Shown here: positions 57,021-64,000 of the stretch, in pieces
How the letters are laid out: each line of letters starts with the position of its first letter
Position numbering within the stretch: the stretch's first letter is position 1
Source of the DNA: Desulfomonile sp963700305
Lineage (GTDB): Bacteria; Desulfobacterota; Desulfomonilia; Desulfomonilales; Desulfomonilaceae
Assembly: GCA_963700305.1 (NCBI GenBank)
Contig: CAVOXB010000011.1
Location: 186,001 to 250,000 of the forward strand
Reading direction: 5' to 3'
Length of the DNA: 64,000 nucleotides
Notes under the pieces: model-generated
Databases searched by the model: none
What the model saw: the letters and a program-made list of their open reading frames with translations, nothing else
What the model was told of the DNA's origin: nothing
Position numbers and translations under genes: made by a program

Positions 57021-57746
57021 TCAATTCTTTTGTTTAGGTTGTACGATTTGGACCAAGAACCTAATGTCCAGTTCCTTCTCTTTGGGATGGTCCGTTTCCA
57101 ACAATATTTTGCCCTTATATAGGGGTTCCTGTGGGTTAGGTTTCAAATGCAGTATCGCATTGAAAGGAATTGTTGTCTTAGGAGCTAAGGTAAGCTTCTG
57201 GGATTCCAGCTTTGCGTCGACGTTTGGGTCTGTGCACTTGATTGCCTTAACAGTTCGCGGCGTATCGGAAGCATTTGTGATCTTGATGGGAACCGACACG
57301 GTCTCTTCAAATTTGGGCAGCTTTTTCGCGAAAGTAGGTGGATCAACTTCTAGTTCACGTACGACCTCAGCGAGCAGAGTCAACTTCACCCCATGCTCTG
57401 GAGCTGTCGGGTCACTGGAATACACGTGAACGTTCTTTTCTTTCTTGCCGGACCGCTCGCCTTCCGTGTCAAATTGTACAACGATTTCGCTCTTGCCTTT
57501 CGGGGCTATCTCCGAATCACCTTTAAGCGCTTTGGTACATCCGCAATCTGCATCAACTTTTGTGATGCGTAGAGGCTCATCCCCCGTATTGGTTACCACA
57601 AAAGCATGGCTGACTTTATCCCCGTAACGTACCTTTCCGAAATCGTGATTCTGCGTGTCAATCGCGATCTTTCCTCCGGTTTGAGCAGCGATGACTGCGG
57701 AAGTGACAGCGAACAACGCCAATACTGTTATCCAAATTTTTTTCAT
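57021..57746 (-). CDS. DUF1573 periplasmic protein
   Basis: From the ATG at 57746 the protein has 241 residues with a signal peptide (MKKIWITVLALFAVTSAVIA). Two Ig-like beta domains follow. The first has the DUF1573 hallmark HDFGKVRYGDKVSHAFVVTN and the DADCGCT motif; the second begins VPIKITNASDTPRTVKAIKC. The role is unknown; the CxC may bind metal. Middle gene of a three-gene minus-strand operon behind an ArsR-type regulator, suggesting metal- or redox-linked control. Confidence 0.88.
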   Translation of the reverse strand: MKKIWITVLALFAVTSAVIAAQTGGKIAIDTQNHDFGKVRYGDKVSHAFVVTNTGDEPLRITKVDADCGCTKALKGDSEIAPKGKSEIVVQFDTEGERSGKKEKNVHVYSSDPTAPEHGVKLTLLAEVVRELEVDPPTFAKKLPKFEETVSVPIKITNASDTPRTVKAIKCTDPNVDAKLESQKLTLAPKTTIPFNAILHLKPNPQEPLYKGKILLETDHPKEKELDIRFLVQIVQPKQKN

Positions 57747-57826
57747 TCCTGTTTTTCTCCAGGTTGAGATGAAGCTGGAAATGATCTCGCAATCCAGGTC
57801 GGACGACTGAAACATTTCGTCATATA

Positions 57827-58150
57827 TCACGCGAACATAACAGCCCGCTGATTCTCAAGCCTTCTGATCACTACGCCTTCGACGCATCGAGCAAAATCTA
57901 TGGCGCACGGCATGGTCAAGCTGTACATAATTCTTAAGCCGTCTCTGCGATCCGCGAGTATGCCGGCCTTTTTCAGCACAGAGAGATGTTTCGAGACATT
58001 CGAAATTTCAGTTCCCACATGATCCACAATGTCGCAGACGCACATCTCGCCTTCTTGCAAGAATTCAATAATACCGAGACGCAGAGGATGCCCCATGGCC
58101 TTGAATACCTCTGCCTTGAGTTTCAGTCTTTCTTTTTGGTTCTCGTCCAT
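57827..58150 (-). CDS. ArsR-family metal-responsive repressor
   Basis: A 107-residue winged-helix repressor: KAEVFKAMGHPLRLGIIEFL, then GEMCVCDIVDHVGTEISNVS and KHLSVLKKAGILADRRDGLR. The CVCD motif in the recognition region is the arsenite/antimonite-type metal site of ArsR proteins. The ATG at 58150 follows GGAG; a TTG at 58162 is the alternative. It is the first gene of the operon with DUF1573 and the Fe-S protein, and it probably represses them until a thiophilic metal or metalloid binds. Confidence 0.88.
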   Translation of the reverse strand: MDENQKERLKLKAEVFKAMGHPLRLGIIEFLQEGEMCVCDIVDHVGTEISNVSKHLSVLKKAGILADRRDGLRIMYSLTMPCAIDFARCVEGVVIRRLENQRAVMFA

Positions 58151-58314
58151 GCGGGGCTCCAATTAATATTTTACTAATGGATAAAATAAGCCATCCGGTT
58201 TGTCAACCTTGTATGTTTTCGTTGTAAACGTTGCTACAGGTTGTCGGTCGCTCCCGCAGAAACGGGATCCTGTCCAGGGAAACGAGCCAGTCGGGAGACC
58301 CAATCCATCATGAA

Positions 58315-58455
58315 TCAACGGGGTTCATTTTGATTTGATTTCGCACCCTTAATGTGTTGCCATGCCCGGACTATTATTCCGATCAATGCGAAGGATATTG
58401 GTATAATTACGAAAATCGCAATGATTATTGCAGCAATGATTCTGAATAAATCCAT
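58315..58455 (-). CDS. 46-residue small membrane protein
   Basis: The ATG at 58455 follows TGGAG. The chain is one long hydrophobic helix (IIAAIIIAIFVIIPISFALI) followed by a basic, polar tail (VRAWQHIKGAKSNQNEPR). It is too short for most gene callers. It lies alone between the ArsR gene and the aminotransferase in a 500-base gap; the rest of that gap shows nothing. Function unknown. Confidence 0.5.
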   Translation of the reverse strand: MDLFRIIAAIIIAIFVIIPISFALIGIIVRAWQHIKGAKSNQNEPR

Positions 58456-58658
58456 CAGTATGTTTCTCCAGGGTTTTGTGTCCGACTCACACAAGTTGGG
58501 GCCGGAGACCTCAGAGTTGAAGCCCTAGCCCAATAGTATACCCGGATTTTATGTATTGATCCATTTATACCGATGGGTCTCCGGCGTTTGGCCGAATGGT
58601 GGCATTCACTCGATCTTTGAATTAGATTGATACAAATTGAAACCAAAGGCACTACAAA

Positions 58659-59821
58659 ATGAATGACAGCCAATATTTTGACTTCGACACTCTAGTCCGT
58701 CGGGCAGGAACATCCAGCGATAAGTGGGAGATGCACGAACAGCGGGGAATACTCCCTTTCTGGCTCGCGGACATGGACTTCAAATCCCCACCGGCTGTTA
58801 TTGAAGCACTTCACCAACGGGTGGAACACGGAATTTTCGGGTACACATCCGCTCCGAAGGAGTTGGTTGAAGTGGTGCTTTCCACGCTCGAGACCAAATA
58901 CGGCTGGAAAGTGGACAGTGACTGGCTCGTATGGCTGCCAGGGCTGGTCACAGGAATAAATGTAGCATGCAGAGCAATTGGTGAGGACGGAGACGATGTT
59001 TTAACCGCTGTACCCGTGTACCTCCTTTCTTGACAGCTCCAAGGCATTTTCGGCGGAATTCGCTCAGGGCGCCGCTCATGCTATCGAATGGGAAATGGCT
59101 GCTGGATTTCGATGCCCTCAAAAGCAACGTGACTCAGCGCACGCGGATGTTTTTATTGTGCAATCCTCATAATCCTGTTGGCCGTGTTTACTCGAAGGAG
59201 GAATTGACCGAGATTGCTGAATTTTGCCTAACCAGAAATATGATGATCTGTTCAGACGAGATTCATTGCGACCTGATTCTGGACCGTGACAAGAAACACA
59301 TTCCTACAGCAATGCTCGGTCCTGAGGTGGCTGAGCGCACAATAACATTGATGGCACCAAGCAAGACATACAACATACCGGGGCTTGGGTGCGCTTTTGC
59401 GATTATTTCCAATGCAGAGCTTCGCCAGCGGTTCCGCGGTGCTATGGCAGGAATAGTCCCGCACGTGAACGCTTTGGGCTACACTGGGGCACTCGCTGCG
59501 TACAAAGATGGACCGCAGTGGCTCTCAGCACTGCTCGAGTATTTGCGCGAGAATCGCGATATCGTGGAATACTCGATCAACTCCATTCCCGGCCTTTCTG
59601 TAACTCATGTGGAAGCGACTTACCTGGCCTGGATCGACGCGCGGGAGACAGGAACAAAGTCTCCGGTCAGGTTCTTTGAAGACGCAGGGGTCGGACTGGG
59701 AAACGGAGCTGCCTTCGGCGGCAGCGGCTTTTTGAGGCTCACTTTTGGCTGCCCGCGTTTCTTGTTGATGGAAGGATTGGGCAGAATGGAGGCAGCGTTG
59801 GCTGGGAAAACGGACCAATAA
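58659..59821 (+). CDS. MalY/PatB-type PLP C-S lyase or aminotransferase, frameshifted
   Basis: A fold-type I PLP enzyme of the MalY/PatB (cystathionine beta-lyase-like) group. The N-terminus has FDTLVRRAGTSSDKWEMH and LPFWLADMDFKSPPAVIEAL. After a missing C near 59024-59030 the frame continues PPFLTAPRHFRRN. The PLP-binding Lys is in MAPSKTYNIPGLG; NPHNPVGRVYSKEEL and CSDEIHCDLIL are the other cofactor motifs, and FLRLTFGCPR the C-terminal carboxylate-binding Arg. About 387 residues. Likely beta-elimination of cysteine S-conjugates or cystathionine. It stands alone on the plus strand. Confidence 0.88.
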
Positions 59822-59893
59822 AATGAAGGACGAAGACTCTCGCAAAGGACTTCTCTAATGGTTGCTACTAGCACAGAATTCTGTTTCAACGTT

Positions 59894-60889
59894 TTACGCC
59901 AAGTTCACAATTGTCCTGCCGGTCTGCTTGCCCTGAAGAATCAGCTCGATACGTTCTTCGAGCTGATCCAGAGACACTTCAGTGGTGATCTTGTCCAAAT
60001 GGCCAACTTTCCATTCATTGGCGAACCGTTCCCAGACCTTCAAGCGCAGGTCCTTGGGGCAATTTACAGAATCTATCCCCAGCAGGTTTATACCCTTTAG
60101 AATGAACGGATACACGGTCAACGTAAGATCAGGAGACGCTGCATTTCCGCAGCAAGTCACATTTCCGCCGTATCTGGTGGACCGTATGGCGGTGGACAAA
60201 ATTGGGCCGCCAACAGTGTCTATCGCACCGGCCCATAGTTCTTTCAGAATAGGCCTTCCTGAAGTATCTGAAGCTTCTTCAATGCTAAGTACACGTTTCG
60301 CTCCAAGACTCATGAGGTAGTCTCGCGCATCCACCTTTCCATTAACCGCGACCACCTGAAAGCCGAGTTTCACGAGAATGGAAAGAGCTATGCTGCCTAC
60401 ACCGCCCGGAGCCCCACTTACCAGGACCTCACCCTGATCCGGCGAGACGTTGGCCGTGAGCTTGTGCACAGACAAAGCAGCGGCAAAACCCGCTGTGCCA
60501 TATATCATGCTCTCACGCAGAGAGAGATTTGCCGGTCGTTTCACCACCCATTCCGCAGGGACCCGAACGTACTGACCGAATCCGCCTGACGTATTCATTC
60601 CCAGGTCAAATCCGGTGACTATAACTTCATCCCCTGGCTTAACATCCTGGACTGAACTTTCCTCCACGATTCCTGCGGCGTCTACCCCGGGAGTGTGAGG
60701 ATATTTTTTCGTAACCCCCCGATTTCCTGCAGCGGAAAGAGCATCCTTGTAGTTCAAAGAAGAGTAATTCACCCGAATCAGTACGTCCCCGGGAGGAAGC
60801 TGGTCAACAGGCCTTTGCACAATTTGCCTCGTGAACTTGCCATCAGATGACTCGGTTACCAGCATCGCTTTGTACGTCTTCGCGTTCAT
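59894..60889 (-). CDS. YhdH/AcuI-type quinone oxidoreductase (acrylyl-CoA reductase-like)
   Basis: A 331-residue medium-chain reductase without catalytic zinc. Family features are VNYSSLNYKDALSAAGNRGV, PHTPGVDAAGIVEESS, and GYGTAGFAA-like YGTAGFAAALSVHKL. The NADPH site is VSGAPGGVGSIALSILVKLG. YhdH/AcuI enzymes reduce acrylyl-CoA to propionyl-CoA, detoxifying acrylate from DMSP or hydroxypropionate metabolism; no DMSP genes are nearby. AGGAA precedes the ATG. Confidence 0.88.
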   Translation of the reverse strand: MNAKTYKAMLVTESSDGKFTRQIVQRPVDQLPPGDVLIRVNYSSLNYKDALSAAGNRGVTKKYPHTPGVDAAGIVEESSVQDVKPGDEVIVTGFDLGMNTSGGFGQYVRVPAEWVVKRPANLSLRESMIYGTAGFAAALSVHKLTANVSPDQGEVLVSGAPGGVGSIALSILVKLGFQVVAVNGKVDARDYLMSLGAKRVLSIEEASDTSGRPILKELWAGAIDTVGGPILSTAIRSTRYGGNVTCCGNAASPDLTLTVYPFILKGINLLGIDSVNCPKDLRLKVWERFANEWKVGHLDKITTEVSLDQLEERIELILQGKQTGRTIVNLA

Positions 60890-61185
60890 ATCAAGTTCCT
60901 ACCGGAAAACACGCTTGATCTCTGGGGTTGTCCGAAATTGCCTAATAAAAAGTAATCCAGTCTGACAAGGGCTCAAATATACCTGTTGCCGGATTCGATT
61001 TCAAGACGCGGGCGCCAGGGAACCTGTTGTCCTTTATGGTCAGCACTTTGCCTTCTCATCTTTCCCTTCCTTTGAAAATCTGATGGGCTTGGGTGCTGGT
61101 TTTGGACGCGCTGTTGACTGTCAACAAATTGGATTCGTTCGCATGAAATAACCTATGCGAATTCCTCTGTAGGTCAATAAAATTG

Positions 61186-61217
61186 GGGACACCCTGTTTT
61201 GTATAACGAGGTGTCCC
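61186..61217 (-). terminator. hairpin terminator after iorB
   Basis: GGGACACC (61186-61193) and GGTGTCCC (61210-61217) form an 8-bp stem with a 16-base loop, followed on the minus strand by CAATTTTATT. It lies 28 bases past the iorB stop. The rest of the 356-base gap (60890-61245) contains no gene. Confidence 0.55.
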
Positions 61218-61245
61218 GCTTCCGAGTCATGGACGCAAACTGATG

Positions 61246-61839
61246 TTAGGCAGAGGCCAATGAGCGGCCTTCGTGGAATGCCTTTAGATTTACCTCAGCG
61301 AGTTTAGGTTTCAGGGATTCTTTGAGCACCCTTTCATAGACCTCAGCAGGAATGTCCAGGTACTTGGACAAGACACCGAGGAAAATCACATTGAGTACTC
61401 TCGGATTACCAATTTTCTGTGCCAAAGAGATGCCATCCACAACCACGGCATCAGGGACCTTTTCTCTGATTTTTTGGATGACGTCAGGCGGATATTCCTG
61501 TTTGCCGGTGAAAACTGCCGGAGGCAGGATCTTTTGATCGTTCAGTATTACTTTTCCATTTTCTGAAAGGAACGGAAAATATCGTATGGTCTCTATTTGC
61601 TCAAACGACAGCAACACGTCAGCTTCTCCGAGCTTAATTATCGGCGAGCTTACCGATTTTCCGAATCGGATGTGGCTGGACACGGATCCTCCGCGTTGGG
61701 CCATACCGTGAATCTCATTCTTCTTCACGTCGTATCCGTGGGATGCGGCAACTCGTCCCAGCACGTCGCTGGCCAGAATAATCCCCTGACCTCCGACGCC
61801 GACTATGAGCACGTTGTAAACACGATTGTTGTCGCTCAT
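61246..61839 (-). CDS. iorB: indolepyruvate:ferredoxin oxidoreductase beta subunit
   Basis: Small subunit of the ferredoxin-dependent arylpyruvate oxidoreductase. It has 197 residues. NVLIVGVGGQGIILASDVLG is the N-terminal gamma-type motif; HGMAQRGGSVSSHIRFG and FEQIETIRYFPFL are typical. The ATG at 61839 follows AAGGAGGCGTT and overlaps the iorA stop by four bases (ATGA). The longer frame to 61899 runs into iorA and is not needed. Confidence 0.95.
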   Translation of the reverse strand: MSDNNRVYNVLIVGVGGQGIILASDVLGRVAASHGYDVKKNEIHGMAQRGGSVSSHIRFGKSVSSPIIKLGEADVLLSFEQIETIRYFPFLSENGKVILNDQKILPPAVFTGKQEYPPDVIQKIREKVPDAVVVDGISLAQKIGNPRVLNVIFLGVLSKYLDIPAEVYERVLKESLKPKLAEVNLKAFHEGRSLASA

Positions 61840-63616
61840 AACGCCTCCTTGATGCAATCGAACTTGCATACTTCCTGGCAGGTTCGGCAACCTACGCAAA
61901 GCAACTCGTTGATTCTGGAAAAACCTTTGCGCTTTTCACCTTCCTTGGGCTCTTCGATTTTCACGAATTCAAGCGCCGGGCATCCTGTATTTATGCAGCT
62001 CTTGCACCCCTTGCAGATTTCCGCGTCTATTCTGAGCGGTTTGTCCGGCAGGATGCGTTCCGTCTTCAAAAGAGCACAAGGCGCACGGGTAATTACGAGC
62101 GAAGGCTCGGGCGCTTCCAATTCTTCGGCGATCACCTTTTCGGTTTCCTTAACATTATAGGGATTTATAGTGCGAATCCTCTTGAACCCGAAAGCTTCCG
62201 CCACTTTTTCGATACTCGCCGAAATAGTGGGGTCCTGTCTGAGTGTGAACCCGGTGCCCGGGTGAGGTTGAGCACCAGTCATTGCCGTCGTCCTATTGTC
62301 CATTATGACGACTGTCGTCGAGCCTCCGTTGTAGGCAAGTTCAAGGAGCGGGGTCATGCCGGAATGAAAGAATGTGGAATCCCCGATTACCGCTACTGCT
62401 TTGCCCTTAGCCAGATCCCCAAGGCTTCTATCCAAGCCGGACGCGATTCCGATTCCTGCGCCCATGCAAAGGCAATTGTCAAGCATAGCGACCGGAGGCA
62501 ACGCGCCGAGAGTGTAACAGCCTATGTCGCCCGCAACGTAAACTTTGTTCTTTTTCAACGCTGTGAAAGTGGCCCTGTGGGGACACCCCGGACACATATT
62601 GGGAGGCCTGAGAGGCAAATCCATGTCAATGGGGCCGATGCTCTTTGCCGTGGACGCGCCTGTAAGCGCTTTTTCCACTTTTTCGGTCGAAAGCTCTCCG
62701 CACATACCGGTGAGTTCTTTGCCTTCAACCTTTATCCCCATGAGTCGGATCGCTTCTTCAGTAAAAGGATCTAACTCCTCTATAACAACGACTCTCTTCA
62801 CTTTGGAGGCGAAATCGCGGATCATCTTTTCAGGAAGCGGCCAGACCATACCCAGCTTCAGAAAGGACGCATTTGGCAATGCCTCTCGAGCGTACTGGAA
62901 AGCGATGCCCGAGGCAATAATTCCGATGGAATCATCCCCCATCATGATCTTGTTATAGGGAAATGTCTCAGCGAACGCCGCAACATCCTTGAGCCTCTGT
63001 TCCACCACGGGGTGACGCTTCCTTGCCATTGCGGGAAGCATGACGAATTTCATGGGGTCTTTTTTGAGGCCAGTTTTTTGGAACCTTCCACCCTGGGTTT
63101 GGTCTCCACCAGTGACATGGAGTGGGAAACTCTGGTAGCGCTGCGCAAGATCACTGGGGTGTCAAACTCTTCGCTTATGCGCAAAGCTTCACCCACCAGG
63201 TCTTTTGCCTCCTGGCTGTCTGATGGCTCCAGGCAAGGGACCTTCCCGAATTTCGCATAATTGCGAGTGTCCTGCTCGTTCTGGGAAGAATGCATTTCGG
63301 GATCGTCGCATACCACGATCACCAATCCGCCGTTAACTCCTGTGTACGAGAGAGTCATAAAGGGATCTGCAGCCACATTGAGCCCAACATGTTTCATTGC
63401 CGCCATGGCTCTGGCGCCTCCATATGCTGCTCCTGCTGCGATCTCTAGGGCCACTTTCTCGTTTGGGGCCCACCCAGCTCGAATTTCTGGGTAGCGCTCG
63501 CCAATGTACTCCAGAATTTCAGTGCTGGGAGTTCCCGGGTAAGCCGAGGCCAATCGGACGCCGTATTCGTAGGCCCCTTGCGCAATACCTTCATTTCCTG
63601 ACATTAGCTGTTTCAC
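61836..63616 (-). CDS. iorA: indolepyruvate:ferredoxin oxidoreductase alpha subunit, frameshifted
   Basis: ThDP and Fe-S enzyme that oxidatively decarboxylates arylpyruvates to acyl-CoA with ferredoxin, used in aromatic amino acid fermentation or run in reverse for synthesis. The N-terminal pyruvate-binding domain has SGNEGIAQGAYEYGVRLASA and PGTPSTEI. The frame breaks at 63060-63065: with one more A in the A6 run it reads SKKDPMKFVMLPA, as in the family. The ThDP domain has CPGCPHRATF and GDSTFFHSGM. Two C-terminal 4Fe-4S clusters are CKGCKSCINTGCP and CVGCRTCQEVC. A GTG at 63616 after GGAAAGGTGA is the likely start. About 593 residues. Confidence 0.95.
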
Positions 63617-64000
63617 GGCTGCTTCACCTTTCCTTGATCTTCCGGCAGTGCCGGCTATTGAACCCGCGAAGGGGGGATTCACGTTGAGAGTCGTATGCGG
63701 TCTTGTTCATGTTTTCTTGTGGATTCCTGGGATGGAGCAGAACCGCCAACAACATCCTAAACTCGGTTTGGTGTCGTGTCAAGAATTTCAGTGAAATGTG
63801 GATATGGTCGCGGGTCATAAATGAGTGCGTCGTGGAGTTTAGCCGCATTAGAAAGGCTCAAGAATAACATCGAAGCATAGGATTCATAGAGATCGCGGTT
63901 CAGCATCATGAAATTGGCAGCTTGTGCTAGTCTCTCTCGCGTCCGCTCTCATTCCCAGATTCACACCTTATGAGAGTAAATCAACAGATTGCTCAAACAC
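63617..64000. other. upstream region of iorA to window end
   Basis: No convincing gene. Minus-strand sequence here should contain the iorAB promoter, but I see no confident -35/-10 pair. CTCTCATTCCCAGATTCAC near 63945 may be another fragment of the TCCCAG repeat. The next gene lies beyond the window. Confidence 0.4.

Noticed and set aside
1..64000. CRISPR arrays, rRNA, tRNA, prophage or intact IS elements
   Set aside because: None seen: no regularly spaced direct repeats, no tRNA or rRNA sequence, and no transposase, integrase or phage structural frame.

Overview
The window looks like chromosome from a strictly anaerobic, Gram-negative Desulfobacterota bacterium (a Desulfomonile/Syntrophobacter-like sulfate reducer or syntroph; inference from gene content, not a search). 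Pointers are a carbonyl branch of the Wood-Ljungdahl pathway (acetyl-CoA synthase and CO dehydrogenase), indolepyruvate:ferredoxin oxidoreductase, rubredoxin, phosphatidylserine synthase/decarboxylase, SecG, and gap-pgk-tpiA-secG and ilvB-ilvN-psd-pssA-leuA gene orders. No rRNA, tRNA, CRISPR array or intact insertion sequence was seen.

Layout. 0-6 kb: an acs operon on the minus strand (a small unknown gene, an AcsD-CooS fusion protein, AcsB) ending in a terminator. 6-13 kb: leuA, a doubtful membrane protein, pssA, psd, ilvN, ilvB and a DUF465 gene, all minus. 13-19 kb: a hot-dog-fold protein, then gap-pgk-tpiA-secG with a perfect parS-like palindrome just past secG, then a cysteine synthase. 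19-28 kb: signalling genes (GAF plus degenerate GGDEF protein, cNMP-regulated Ser/Thr kinase, hybrid histidine kinase), a 3-hydroxyacyl-CoA dehydrogenase and small Cys-rich proteins. 28-33 kb: orphan livH-livK, a Gfo/Idh/MocA dehydrogenase and an antitoxin whose Doc-like toxin is cut off after 16 codons. 33.7-45.5 kb: the centrepiece, a single 3540-residue lipid/polyketide megasynthase translationally coupled to a long TetR-family regulator, with TGACT-type operators around its promoter and a strong terminator behind it. 45.7-64 kb: small accessory genes, a PstS-like binding protein, rubredoxin, pentapeptide and ankyrin repeat proteins, cyclopropane fatty acid synthase, a cytochrome b, an ArsR-DUF1573-FeS operon, a MalY-type aminotransferase, an AcuI-type reductase and iorAB.

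The most unusual object is the megasynthase. It carries on one chain two nitronate-monooxygenase-like barrels (enoyl reductase type), KS, AT, a second KS, two tandem carrier domains, KR, DH and a terminal phosphopantetheinyl transferase. Both carrier domains have Thr where the phosphopantetheine-bearing Ser is expected. Its mix of PUFA-synthase and enediyne-PKS features suggests a dedicated secondary lipid made by one protein.

A strong technical caveat applies. About 20 single-base frameshifts break otherwise well conserved genes (acsB, ilvB, ilvN, secG, pgk, gap, livK, iorA and others), several in homopolymers, while the 10.6 kb megasynthase and the 3.3 kb acsD-cooS fusion are intact. Most are probably sequencing or assembly indels. 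I give the restored gene extents and place each shift approximately.
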